64,000 nt of DNA from Macrotis lagotis (lineage: Eukaryota; Chordata; Mammalia; Peramelemorphia; Peramelidae): contig NC_133666.1 of assembly GCF_037893015.1 (NCBI RefSeq), forward strand, positions 622,461,156-622,525,155, in the 5' to 3' direction. The notes beneath the pieces were generated by a model, which was not told the origin of the DNA, made no database searches, and saw only the letters and a list, made by a program, of their open reading frames with translations. Each line of letters begins with the position of its first letter. The first letter of the stretch is position 1. The position numbers and the translations under genes were made by a program. This document shows positions 22,693 through 33,955 of the stretch, piece after piece.

Positions 22693-25600
22693 TTCTATCC
22701 CTACTTACTATCCTTACAAACCATTCCCTCTTATTCTCTTAGTCTTTTCTGGAGATTTTCTCAATTTTTCTCTTTCCTCTCTGCTATAGTCTACTCATTG
22801 TCCTGATATATACTGTCACCTCCATTAATTGCTTTTTAAAAATGTTTCTCAGCTTCCCTCATTCTCTTCTTTAATTTTTTCCCTCCTCCTCATATAATTT
22901 TAGCATTCTGTCCTTCATACCTTTTTTTTTTGCTTTTTTTTTGTAAGGCCATAGGGTTAAATGATTTGGCCAAGGTCACACAGCTAGATAATTATTAAGT
23001 GTTTGAGTTCAGATTCGAACTCAGTCAGGACCGGTGCTCTATCCACTGTGCCACTTAGCTGTCCCCTTCTTACCCTTCTTGAATAAATTTTGTATATCCT
23101 TCCATCTTCTACTGTTCTTTACTCTAACCCTCTGTTTCTTCTTCCTGCCTGATTAACAGGACAATTTTCAGTTATTGGACCTGCAGGTCCCCTTCAGACC
23201 TCATTTGGGGATGAAGTAGAGTTACCATGTTACCTGTCCCCACCTCAGAGTGCTCAGCACATGGAGGTGGTCTGGTTGCAATCCAGTAGGGTGGTACATC
23301 TCTATCAAGATGGTGAGGATCGTTTTGGAGACCAGGACCCCAATTACCAAGGGAGGACTGAACTAGTGAGAGATGGTATGGCAAATGGGAATATCACTCT
23401 GAAGATCCACAATGTGAGACTCTTGGATGCAGGAAGCTACAAGTGTCTCATTGAGAATGGTTTTTACCAAGGGGAAGCTGATTTGGAGCTGAAGGTTTTA
23501 GGTGAGGATTTGAGACTGGACTAGATAAGTTTATGAAACTGTGTGGAGGGAGAAAAAATATCTTCCTGTTATTAACTGCTATTAGCAGAATCACAGGATA
23601 ACCTAGTTGGAAGGGAACTAAAAGGTAATATACTCCACCACTTTTCTGAACAAAAAACCTTTGCAAGAAACCATGCCCTGCAGGTCCCTATTTTCATTTG
23701 GCTTGTATCATTGGCCACCTAGCCTGGTGCCTTGCACATGGAAGATGCCCAATGGATGCTTGTTGTATTTGATAGAGCTTCCAACCTTTGCTCCAAGACT
23801 TCTAATGAGCAGTCCTTATGCTTTCTTGGTGAAGGGGGCCCTTTCCATTTATGGATGAATTCAGTTATTAAGAATTTTTTGCTGACATCAAACTTAAATC
23901 ATCTTCTGTAGCTTTCACCATTGTTACTTATTCTATGCCAAAGTGGAACAAGTCTGATTTATTTTCCATTTTTTCTGTCTTTGTAAAATCCGGACAAATC
24001 ATTTTGCTTCTGTGATCCTAAGTTTCATCTTTGGTAATAGAGGTGGTTTGGGCTCCACAATCCTGTTTGTTTTTTAGCTTTAAATCTATGATCTTATGGC
24101 AAGTACACAACTAATTTCTCATCTTTGTCTTCCAGAGTGAGGCTGGCTACATCTCTTTTCAGTAGACTAGGGTACTTTTGAGGAATAGTGGGGTTACCTT
24201 TCTCTAATCTTTCAAAGGCAGCATTCTATTATGTCTCTTTCCTTATTGACTGCCAGTGATTACCACCCCTATTCTATTTAAAAATTGATGTCAGTTAGCT
24301 TTTACATAGGAATATTCACTGACATTGTAAGAAGAGAATTACAAATAGTTTTCCTAGGGATACTCTCTTTCCTATACCACTTCAGTCCCTGTAGATTGTA
24401 GGGAGAGGGTGTGCTCAGACCAATGAAAGTTTCTATGTAGCCTAGATCTAATCAAATTGACTTCCAAATGTGACTTAAGTCTATGAAAAGATGTATACCT
24501 CCATATATCTACTGGAATGAGTTCTTTAGGTTCCATGGGACTTTGGTTTTCACTGTCTGGCTACAAGCAAATCCTTATAATGATCTTAGGCCCCAGATGC
24601 TCTGATTGTGTCTTTTGAAGCACATAAGAGCTTAGCCATATGAAAGGCTAAAAGCTGGAAAAATGTCTACACTAGAGACAAAAGTGATGACATGGCCATG
24701 TTGTCTCAGGTTCAACCTCACTCTGAAAGATGATCAAAATTCCTGTGCCCACTCAGAGGTCCCCAGAAGCCATGTATCATAGCAGCTTGTCTTTTTTAAA
24801 CACCAAATTCAGAAGAACAAGTTTAGACTTGATGTATGGGGAAAAAAACTATCTTATAATTAGAGCCACACCAAAGGGAAAGGAATCCCTACTAGAATTA
24901 ATTAACTATCTCTCTCTATGAGACTTTAAGCAAGACTGAATGACCACTTGTAGAGAGAGTCTCAAGGCAGAATCTGATTTAAGTGCAATGAGATGTGCCA
25001 CTGAGTTCCCTTCCAACTCTGAAATCTATGTGTATAATATCCAACTAACAGTACACAAAACTGGCCCCTAGTCCTTCTTATAGTCCTGGTATGCCTAATG
25101 ATGTATTACACAAATAGATGGATCTAAAATCTGGTAAAATACCTGAGCTGAGTAAGGAGAAAGGGGATTTAGGCATGATAATGCTATTGGTGGAAGGGGA
25201 AGAATATCTCTTATGGGATACAAAGCTGGGGTAGGAAGTAGCAGGGCCTAGTGGGACCTAGAATATGACCATAAAGATGGCCTTGCCCTCTGTTCAGTGG
25301 AGTGTATAAGTGGAAGGTTTGGAGGGAAGATGGTGCAAGGATTAGTACTTTACTATGTGGGTCCTGAGACTTATGTGCAATTAATTGTGTTTTAGGTAAA
25401 GAAACTGTGTCACAGATGTTGCCACCACTATACTTTTTCTTCCTCATTGTTCTGTGGTTTGTGCTGTATGTAATATTTTTATTATATATGCTGCTATACA
25501 AAGGTAAGTATAATGGGAAATGGGTCAAGGGCTTCCTATCTGGCTTATCAGCATATCTGTTCAGAATATTGACTGAAGAAAGAATTTAGCATCTTTATAA

Positions 25601-27138
25601 CTTGGTACATGCCCTTGCTAACTCAATAACTTGTGCTTGCCCTCATAGAACTAATAGTATCTGTGAGAGTGAGCCAAGGACACAAAATTGATATAAGTAT
25701 AAAGGGGAGATATGAATAACATGTTGTGAGAAATCTGAAGAAAAGATAGAGACTGATATAGTTTGGCTAGATTTTATCATACTTGAATCAATCAATCCAG
25801 AAAGAAGTATTTATTAATTGCATTCTATCAGAGGAGGCAAAATGCATCTTTAAATCTGAATAAAAAATATAAAATAATTAAGGAGGGATTATACCAGCAT
25901 CTTTAAATGTTATCTGGCAACATGACTTGTGGAAGGTGGCAATTGAGCTGTTATTTGAAAAAAAACAAGGAGGATTCTAAGAAGTAAAGTTTAGGAGTGA
26001 GTGCATAGCAGACAAAGGTGACAGCCTGTAGAAAAACATAAGAGTTGGAAAATGGGCTGGGTGAGACAGCAGGTAGAATAGTAGGCCTTAGAATGTTTGA
26101 AGAGAAGTCATGTAGGATAGGGCTTTACATGTGGGACCAGGTCATAAAGGTGTTTAATGACAAAAAAGTTCATATTAGACTCTAGGGGGAATAGAGTAGC
26201 ACTGCTGTTTGTTGTGCAGAAGAGAGACATAGAATTCTTTAACAAAAAATCACTTTGGTAGCTGAAAGGAAGATGAATTTGGAAAGAGGAAACTTTTGAA
26301 GCAAGGAAATCTGTTGAACTGATTAAGTTCCATTTTAGAAGTTGGCCACATGAGCAGAGGAGGAGACTAATAATGCAAGAGACATGTTGGAAGTTGAATT
26401 AACAAGATTTGGTAACTTAATACATTACCATTTTGAATCTAGACATATTTTTGAGAGGATTAGGGCAGTTTTACTATGAAGGTAAGTCAAAATTTAACAT
26501 TTATACTGATTAATTATAAAGGCAATATTAGGAACAGAGGAACATGAAATAATGTCAGGAATGATAGTTGGAAAAAGTATTGAGGGGCGAAAAGATGGGA
26601 AGAAATTGTGGAGAAAAAGATTAGGTTTAGAAGGAATGAGGCAAAGGGAAAGTATGGGTGGAAATTTATGGGTATTCGGAAAGTCAAGGGTATGACTATC
26701 AGACTGAGCTAGACTGGAGAACTAAAGTCATGGAACCTGAGGAGATTAAGAGATTGAATTTTTGAAGGAATATCAACACAAGAATAGATAAGTCATCTTA
26801 TGACAAGATTTAGAGTGGAAAGAAATACAATGAGACAGGTACTTTCACACTGAGAAAAGTAGAATTATCTGGAGGTCAATAGGAAACAGTCAAATAATTG
26901 GGTTAGGGTTTTTTTTTGACAGAATGAGCTTGAAAGGAAAGAAGGATTACTAAATTATAGAAATAAATTGGAAGTCTGGGAGTGGTAATGGAAATGAATA
27001 ACTTTCTGAGTCCCTCTCAAAGACCATTGTGTTGGGGGATATGAAGAAAGGAACAAAAAATAGTGGAAAGACCATCCAAAAGATGAAATATTCTTGCGGG
27101 GCAGCCAAGTCTCACTGAGTGCCAAAAAATGGAGGAAA

Positions 27139-27212
<74 letters not shown>

Positions 27213-28589
27213 TTAAAATGAAGACAGTTTTGTAAATTAATTAAGGACTAGAAAACAAGAAAGAGATTTGAAGTAAAGGAACATTTGTTATTAAGGAGTA
27301 GGAATTCCAGAGGGCACAATAGAAAGGTGAAAAGATCACTCTTACATATAAAGTTTAGTTTTGAGTACCACAAGGACCATTTATTATTGTGAGGTGCAGC
27401 TATCATATGAGCAACCTAGTTGTACTTGAACCTTGCTATGGGGAGGAGACAGCAAAGAAAACAAGATCAAAATCATTTTCTTAGAGTTGGGGATTTCTGT
27501 CAGTATATTTTCGCAGGTCATATCCCTGGATGGGTGAGATTAGTGGAATTTTCGTTCTGACTACTACATTGGAAATTGAAATGGGCCTTTTTTACTTGTG
27601 GATGCGGCACAGATGCAGAGGTAAGAAGGAAGGGATGAGGGGCGGCTAGGTGGCATAGTGGATAAAGCACTGGCCCTGGAGTCAGGCGTACCTGGGTTCC
27701 AATCCGGTCTCAGACACTTAATAATTACCTAGCTGTGTGGCCTTGGGCAAGCCACTTAACCCTGTTTGCCTTGTTAAAAAAAAAGAAGGGAGGGATGGAG
27801 CAGCAATGTGACAAAATCATGAAATGATAATAAAACTTCAGTAACACTATAGACTCTGAGTATATCTCAGTGTTCATTAATTCATTTTTCATTTATTCCT
27901 TATTTATTCCTCAGTCCCTAATCTTGAGTATTTCTCAACTGGGTACCTTTTAGTTCACATACTGCCCTGACCCATTATTTGGGCCAAATTTTATCACTGC
28001 TCTGACCCAAGAGTGCCCACCAATCCACATTCAGTTATACTTCTGAATTTGTCCTGAATTCTGAATGTGACCCATTTTTCTTTGCAGCCCAGAACCTGAA
28101 TTTTCTTTCTTTTTTTTAAAATCCAGCTCTCCTGGAGTCCAAGCAGTCTTATCCCTTAAGTGTGACTAGTTCCCTATGTTACTTCTATGTCCGTACCCAA
28201 AATATAGAGTCCTGGCACCATCCTGAGTATGGATTTACTAGAATAGAATGTGGTGCATTAAAGCACATTTGTATCCCATATGGAGAGGCCTAACAGCCCA
28301 GGACTGCCAAGGGACCAGAAACATATAGTTTCAGTCCTTCTTCCTCAAAAGACTTGGGAAGGTATATCTTGTTTCTTCTCATAAGCTTATAACTCCTTTC
28401 TCATATGCAGGAATTGTTTTTGATGAAACATCAAGTAGCAAAGAATGGAAACTTGTAACAGCAATCTTATTCCTGGCATTTACAACTGTCATTCCCATTT
28501 TTTTACATATGAAATACTTCTTCCAACAAAGCTCCCAACTAGTGCATGGACCCCACAATGAGGTAATTTCAGGCAGCATTTATATTTGA
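22447..28589 (+). CDS. IgV-only butyrophilin/MOG/SKINT-like membrane protein, gene copy 2 (all exons open)
   Basis: Five exons: 22447-22539 (ATG at 22452), 23160-23501, 25396-25503, 27517-27620 and 28411-28589. The order is signal peptide, one IgV domain, then three hydrophobic segments. The predicted mature start GQFSVIGP is nearly the same as the start of mature MOG (GQFRVIGP). The IgV carries ELPC, a W in VVWLQ, GRTEL and DAGSYKC, the usual Ig core, plus an NIT glycosylation site. Family members are cell-surface proteins of myelin or of epithelial and T-cell interaction; the function here is inferred only from homology. No IgC or B30.2 exon was found. All exons are open and have GT/AG ends, but exon 3 ends in phase 1 while exon 4 is hydrophobic only if entered in phase 2. 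With an unseen small exon the product would be about 270 residues; direct splicing gives a stop at 27558-27560 and about 193 residues with one membrane span. MOG-like and SKINT-like labels are both possible. Confidence 0.72.
22603..22691. repeat. (TA)n plus (GA)n microsatellite in copy 2 intron 1
   Basis: About 33 TA units followed by about 12 GA units. Absent from copies 1 and 3. Confidence 0.95.
22921..23066 (-). mobile_element. tRNA-derived SINE (WSINE type) in copy 2 intron 1
   Basis: Antisense copy with a T-rich start, AGATAATTATTAAGTGTTTG and CTATCCACTGTGCCACTTAG. Not present in copies 1 and 3, so inserted after duplication. Confidence 0.85.
23160..23501 (+). CDS. Copy 2 exon 2: IgV domain
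   Basis: 342 bp, phase 1 at both ends, fully open. It encodes a complete V-type Ig domain: strand-B cysteine in ELPCYLSPP, core tryptophan in VVWLQ, RVVHLYQDG (compare RVVHLYRNG in MOG), GRTELVRDG, NITLKIHNVR, and strand-F DAGSYKC. It ends ADLELKVLG, as in MOG and butyrophilins (ELKVE / HLKVAA). The one clear glycosylation sequon is NIT in the D-E region. Confidence 0.85.
23502..25395 (+). other. Copy 2 intron 2
   Basis: About 1.9 kb, homologous along its length to intron 2 of copies 1 and 3. I looked here for the IgC exon that butyrophilin and SKINT genes carry and found no open exon with a C...W...C pattern. No recent transposon insertion was recognised. Confidence 0.55.
25396..25503 (+). 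CDS. Copy 2 exon 3: first membrane segment
   Basis: 108 bp after TTTTAG, entered in phase 1 and left in phase 1 at AAAG|GTAAGT. It encodes GKETVSQMLPPL followed by about 22 hydrophobic residues (YFFFLIVLWFVLYVIFLLYM). MOG has no equivalent at this place; an extra membrane exon is reminiscent of the three-span SKINT proteins. The three copies keep the same length and frame. Confidence 0.68.
25790..26330 (-). mobile_element. L2-like LINE relic in intron 3
   Basis: Counterpart of 12373-12850 and 51660-52200; reads AAGTATTTATTAATTG and, later, GTCATAAAGGTGTTTAATGA. Confidence 0.42.
27145..27210. repeat. (GA)n microsatellite
   Basis: About 32 GA units; a much shorter (GA)n lies at the same place in copy 3 (52846-52860). 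Confidence 0.95.
27517..27620 (+). CDS. Copy 2 exon 4: second membrane segment, MOG-like
   Basis: 104 bp between TTTTCGCAG and GAG|GTAAGA. Entered in phase 2 it reads SYPWMGEISGIFVL ... FYLWMRHRCRG, which lines up with the MOG membrane exon (YWVSPGVLVL ... FLCLQYRLRG). It leaves in phase 1, matching the next exon. Entered in phase 1, as exon 3 would require, it stops at 27558-27560. A SINE sits 17 bases downstream of the donor. Confidence 0.6.
27621..28410 (+). other. Copy 2 intron 4
   Basis: 790 bp, holds the young SINE; the remainder matches intron 4 of copy 3 (53313-53978). Confidence 0.55.
27638..27782 (+). mobile_element. Young tRNA-derived SINE next to a splice donor
   Basis: Sense copy close to the family consensus (GGGCGGCTAGGTGGCATAGTG...AATAATTACCTAGCTGTGTG). 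Flanked by AAGAAGGAAGGGATG (27623-27637) and AAGAAGGGAGGGATG (27783-27797). Confidence 0.9.
28411..28589 (+). CDS. Copy 2 exon 5: third hydrophobic segment and C-terminus
   Basis: After TCATATGCAG, the frame that continues from exon 4 reads GIVFDETSSSKEWKLVTAIL and a hydrophobic run ending IFLHMKYFFQQ. This matches the layout of the second hydrophobic exon of MOG (TFDPHFLRVPCWKITLFVI). The frame runs through a possible donor (GAG|GTAATT at 28563) to a TGA at 28587-28589. Copy 3 has a TGA at the matching site, so I take this as the last coding exon; a splice at 28563 remains possible. Confidence 0.6.
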
Positions 28590-28839
28590 CTCATTTACAG
28601 GTAAAATTATCTTTGCTGTCAACTAGAGAGGGACAAATCAATTCTGAGTTGAGAGTGGTTCAAGAGTAAAAGAAGATGAAAGGAAAGGGGAAACTCACAA
28701 CAGTGAGCTTGGTGGGAGGTTTGGATGCATGAGACAGGCTGAGGAAGGAAGTGAATCTCAGAGTGGGTTGGGAGGTGGCCAGTTTAGGAAAGTCAAAGAA
28801 AAATCAATCTCCCTCTTTTCTTCCCATTCTCCTCCTCTC

Positions 28840-29945
28840 CTTAGCAACTCATTCACATGCTTTTGACTGCTATTTCCTCCTTAATCATATAACAAAATGG
28901 CCTTTTTGCCAAGGCCAACTCCTCTTCATTCACAAATGATCTCAATTATTTTGTCTTATCCAGTGAATTACCTCCTCTGATTATCATTCTCTCACTTATC
29001 TTCAATTATTCCCATTGATTGTCTGCTTCCCTACAAACATGTTTGTTTCTTATTCTCAAAAAACCCTCACTTAGTTTTTTCATCCCTTGCCATGTCTTTC
29101 CTTCCTTTTGTCACTTAAATCCTTGAGATCTTTACAGTCTGACTTCTGACTTTATGATTCAAATGAAACTACTTATTTTAAAGTTACTGATGCTCTTTCA
29201 AAGGACAAATCTAATGACTTTTTTCAACCTTCAACCTGATTACCTGTCTGCAGCCTTTGAGATTCTCACTCTCTTCTTTTTTGTACTCTATTCTTTCAAC
29301 ATTTTCAGGACACTCTTACCTGGTTCTCCTCTTACCTGTGAAAAAGCTTCTTCTTGGTTCCTGTTACTGGATTTTCATTCAGACCATGCCTAATAATTAT
29401 GGCTTTCTCCTGGGGTTCTGTTCTGGAATCTTGATCATTTCTCCTTTTCTTTTCTATATCACTTGATATCTCATCAGCTCCTATGAATTCAATTATCATC
29501 TCTAAGTTAATTTTCTCAGATCTACTTCTCTGTCCCTCATCTCTGAAATGTATAAATCCTATAAACATTGAAATCTTTATACATCCAAAATTTAATTCAT
29601 AATCTCTGCCCACAAATTCTTCCCTTTTCCTAACTTTTCTATTACTCTGGAAGGTACCACCATACTCCCCATCATTCAGTCTTATAAACAATGCGTCATT
29701 CTTTTTTTTCTCTCACTCATCCCTCTAAACATTTACATACTCTGATTTGTTGCCAAGGCTTGTCTTTTTAAATTTTATGTCTATCTTATATAACCTCTTT
29801 TCTGCTCTGACATGGTTACTATTCTGGATCAGATTCTAATTATCTCAAACCAGGACTGTTACAATAGCCTGTTGGTTGCTCTTTTCCCTATATTTCTCCC
29901 CCCGCCCCATTCCAGTCCATTCTCCACTCAACTGGCAAAAAATCA
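28840..29945 (+). mobile_element. L2/CR1-like LINE relic
   Basis: Downstream of copy 2. Signs are AGGACACTCTTACCTGGTTC, a decayed ATGAATTCAATTATC box at 29480, and GACTGTTACAATAGCCTGTTGG (YCNSLL-like) near 29848. Same element at 54420-55560. Confidence 0.5.
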
Positions 29946-29999
29946 CACACACACACACACACATATATATGTATATGCATATATATGTATATATATATA
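29945..29999. repeat. (CA)n/(TA)n microsatellite
   Basis: CACACA then TATATGTATATG. Confidence 0.9.
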
Positions 30000-30000
30000 T

Positions 30001-30141
30001 GGTAAGGCAATGGAGTTAAGTGATTTGCCCAAGGTCACACCTAGGTAATTATTAAGGGTCGGGTCTAAAGCTGGATTTGAACTCAGGTCCTCCTGACTCC
30101 AGACTTGGTGCTCTATCTGCTACACCACCTAGCTGCCCCCA
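30001..30141 (-). mobile_element. tRNA-derived SINE (WSINE type)
   Basis: Antisense: GGCAATGGAGTTAAGTGATT ... TACACCACCTAGCTGCCCCC. It lacks a T-rich start; the TATATG repeat sits there instead. Confidence 0.8.
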
Positions 30142-31606
30142 AATAATATATTTTTAAAATTTTATTTATTATTTTATTTCTCTAAAGTTACTAGTAAAAA
30201 CTATTTTTCACATTCATTTTTAAAACACTAAGTTCCAAATTCCTCTCTTTTTCCCCCTCCTCATCTGCCATCATTGTGAAAACAAGCAATGTGATATAGG
30301 TCAAAAATGTCTAAACATGTAAAACATTTATATAATATTCACATTGTCAAAGAAAACATAGACTTATCCCCCCCCCCCAAAAAAAGAAACTTCAAGAAAA
30401 ATAAAATTAAAAAAAGCATACTTCAATCTGTACTCTGAAAACTATTAACTCTTTCTCTAGGGATGAACAACATTCTTCACCATAAGTCCTTCAGAGTTGT
30501 CATGTGTCATTGTATTGCTAAGAAAAGTGAAATTTACAGATGCTGTTACTTTGTACAGCTTGACTTTGCATCAGTTCATATAAGCATTGCCAGGTTTATC
30601 TGAGAGTCCTTTACTTATTTCTTACAATAGAAATTCCATCTTAATCACACACCACAATTTGTTCAACCATTCCCAAATGATGGACATTCCTTTAATTTCC
30701 AGTTCTTTGCCACCAGAAAAGAACTGCCACATAGATCCTTGTACATATTGGTCCCGTTTCCTTTTTGCTTTTCATCTTTTTTTTGGATACAGATCTAGTT
30801 GTGACAGTGCTAGATCAAATGGCATGCATGATGTTATAGCCCTTTGGGCATACTTCCAACTTGCTCTCCAGACTGGTTGAATGCATAATTAATTTCTCAT
30901 TTTCCCAAGATTTCCTCCAGCATTTTTTTCTGTCCCAATAACCAATCTAATAGGTTTACAGTAATAGCTCAGAATTTTTTAAAAATTTTCATTTCTCTAA
31001 TCAATGGTTAGTTAGAAAAATATTATGTGGCTATAGATAGCATTGAAAACCTCATTTTAAAACTGTTCATATACTTTGATCATTCATCAATTGGGGAATG
31101 GCTTTAATTTTTATAAATTTGGTTCCGTTCTCTATATATTTGAGAAATAAAGACTATTAGAAAAACTTTTCTCAATTACTATTATTACTAACTTAATTTT
31201 CTTCCATCCTATTGCCTGTTTATTCTATTCTCTCTCATTTCACCCTGTCCCTTATCTAAAGTGTTTTGCTTTTGACTACCTCCTTCCCCAATCTGTCTTC
31301 CCTCACTTAATCTCCATACTTTATCCCTTTCCCCTTCTACTTTCCCATAGGATAAGATAGTTTTCCATACCCAATTGTCTGTGTAAGTTATTTCCTCTTT
31401 GATCAAATTCTGATTTATGGAAAGTTCAATTACTCCCCCTCAAATCCCCCCTTCTTGCCCTTCAACTGTAAAAAATTTTTCCTTGTCTCTTTTATGTGAG
31501 ATAATTTACCCTATTCTACCTTTTCCCTTCCTTTTCTCCCATTATATTCTTCTTTCACCCTTAATTTTATTTACATAGCATCCTTTCATATTCAATTCAC
31601 ACCTAT

Positions 31607-31610
<4 letters not shown>

Positions 31611-31657
<47 letters not shown>
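31611..31657. repeat. (CT)n microsatellite, left part
   Basis: About 23 CT units abutting a MAR1-like SINE. Confidence 0.95.
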
Positions 31658-31659
<2 letters not shown>

Positions 31660-31660
<1 letters not shown>

Positions 31661-31956
31661 GCTACAGCACTGGAGAGAGCAACAAAACTGGTGTCAGGAG
31701 CAACTGAATTCAAATAGGACCTCAGACACTTGATATTTACTATCTTTGTAACCTTGGGCACTTAACCCTGGTTGCATTGTATCCAGGGATGTCTCTAGTT
31801 GTCCTGATCCATATCTGGCCACTGGACCCAGATGATTCTGGAGGAGAAAGTGAAGCTGATGACTTAGTACAGCACCCCCCCCACCCAATCCAATTCACAT
31901 GAATGTCATGGCATCACCTCCCTAAAATCATGTCTTCTTTGAGAATGAAAAACAAA

Positions 31957-31960
<4 letters not shown>
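31660..31960 (+). mobile_element. MAR1-like long SINE inside a (CT)n tract
   Basis: Sense: AGCTACAGCACTGGAGAGAG, CCTCAGACACTTGATATTTAC, CCATATCTGGCCACTGGACCC (about 31811-31831). (CT)n lies on both sides. Confidence 0.75.

Positions 31961-32008
<48 letters not shown>
31961..32008. repeat. (CT)n microsatellite, right part
   Basis: About 23 CT units following the SINE. Confidence 0.95.
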
Positions 32009-32010
<2 letters not shown>

Positions 32011-33955
32011 CACCCACTACTAACTAGCAATAAGAAAGTTCTCGAGTTATCAGTATCATTTTACCATATAGACATAAAAACAGTTCCACATCATTAAGTC
32101 CCTTATGATTTTCCTTTTCTGTTTACCTTGTTATGCTTCTCTTGAGTCTTATATTTGAAGATCATATTTTCTGTTCAGCTCTGGTCTTTTCAGCAGGAGA
32201 GTTTGAAAGTCCTCTATTTCATTGAATGGTCTTCTTTTCCCCTGAAAGAGCATGCTCAGTTTTGCTGGGGAGTTGAATTCAAGCTCTTTTGACTTTCAGA
32301 ATATTATATTCCATGCTGTATGATTCTTTAATGTAGAAGCTACTAAATCTTTTGCTATCTTGACTGTGACTTCATTACTTGAATTGTTTTTTCTGCTTGT
32401 AATATTTTCCCCTTTTCCTAGGAGCTCTGGAATTTGGTTCTAATATTCTTTAGATTTTTCATTTTGAGATTTATTTCAGGAGATTATTGGTGGATTCTTT
32501 CAATTCTTATTTTATCCTCTGGTTCTTGAATATTAAGGCAGTTTTCCTTGATGATTTTTTTTGGAGATGATATCTAAGTTTTATTATCATGATTTTCAGG
32601 TAGTCCATTATTTAAAAATTACCTTTTCTGGATCTATTTTCCATGTCAGTTGTTTTTCCAATGAGATATTTCACAGTCTTCTATTTTTTCATTTGTTCAT
32701 TTTGCTTTATTGTTTCTAGATTTCTAATAAAGTCATTAGCTTTTATTTGCTCAATTCTAATTCTTATGGAATTTTTTCTTCAGTAAGATTTTGTGCTTCC
32801 TTTTCCATTAGGTCAATCCTGCTTTTTAAGGCATTTTTCTTCTAATTGTCTTTTTGGACCTCTTTCTCTATTTGGCCTTGTCTGTTTTTTAAGGTTCTAT
32901 TTTCTTCAGTATTTTTTGTGTCTCCTTTATCAAACTGGTGTTTTGTTTTTCATAATTTTTTTTGCATCACTCTCATTTCTTTTCCTAATTTTTCTTCTAC
33001 CTCTCTTATTTGATTTCCAAAATCAGTTTTGAACTCTTCATTGTTCTTTGACCAATTCAATTTTTTCTTGAAGCCTTTGGATGTAGGAGCTTTGACTTTG
33101 TTATCTTCTTCTGAGTGTGTGTTTTGACCTTCACTGTCACAACAGTAATGTTTTCTGGTCAAATTGTTTTCTGTTATTTGCTCATTTTCCTTTCCTATGA
33201 CTTGATTTTTATTCTGTTAAGGTAGGACACTGCTTCTATGGTAGAGGGTGCACTATCTCAAGTTTCTGAGTTTGGGGACTGATGTTTTCTTCTGGGATCT
33301 GTAAACTTTCAATTCTTCCAAGATAGTATGATCCAAGGAGAAGTGTCTAGCACTCTCTTGGCCTATGCTCTGGCCTATGAGTGACCACATGCACTCTTTT
33401 CTGTCCTGGATAGAACCTTGGATGGAGAGGATGGAACCCTGATCCAATATGGCCATAAGCTCTGATGGACTAGTGGTCCTCCTTGCCCTCAGACTTCTAT
33501 CCAAGATTGCAACCAGGATCTGAATATGGGGAAAGCAACAATAGCCTCTATGTTAGCAAAAAAGACCTGTAATCTCCTTCTGATCCCCTTACTATCTGTG
33601 GGCCGAGGTCTCTAGTAGCAGCTGCAGCTGCTTCTTATTCAGTGACTCCTAAGGTCTGTTCCTGGTTTGCTGGGGTTGGTTTACTATAGGGTTGGCTCCA
33701 CAGCTGGACTTTGTTCCTCTCTCACTCAGGTGCAACAGACTATTCCCGATGAACTTCTAAGTTGTCTTTCGTGTCTCTGGGCTAGGAGATATAGAAACTG
33801 CCTTTGCTTCCATTGATTCAGTCTCCCAGTGTCTGTTCCTTGTTTGCTGGGACTGGTCTGCATTGATGAGGTTTGTCCTGATTACATTTCTCTCTCACCA
33901 TGGTTCAACAGATGTTCCTGATGACCTGCCAAGTTGTCTTAGGCTGGAAAACTAC

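Larger units (their letters stand above)
22540..23159 (+). other. Copy 2 intron 1
   Basis: 620 bp, GT...AG. It is longer than the same intron in copy 1 (353 bp) and copy 3 (300 bp) because it gained a (TA)n/(GA)n microsatellite and an antisense SINE. No coding signal was seen. Confidence 0.65.
25504..27516 (+). other. Copy 2 intron 3
   Basis: About 2.0 kb. It holds an old antisense L2-like piece (about 25790-26330) and a long (GA)n tract. The phase conflict between its flanking exons means any missing small exon (length 1 modulo 3) should lie in this interval; none could be picked out by eye. Confidence 0.55.
30160..33955 (-). mobile_element. HAL1-like L1 element (ORF1 joined to 3' UTR)
   Basis: Read on the - strand: 5' leader (about 33955-33170); an L1 ORF1-type coiled coil (about 33160-32700; the - strand frame includes REVEEKLGKEMRVMQKK); the ORF1 C-terminal part (to about 32150); then an L1 3' UTR (about 31600-30160) with no ORF2 between. 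Interrupted by a (CT)n tract and a MAR1-like SINE at 31611-32007. ORF1 is broken by many changes. The same ORF1-to-3' UTR join in the second copy suggests a half-L1 (HAL1) family rather than a private deletion. Confidence 0.6.

Noticed and set aside
29500-29700. Open frame on the - strand rich in charged residues
   Set aside because: Falls in the L2/CR1-like LINE relic, antisense to its reverse-transcriptase region.
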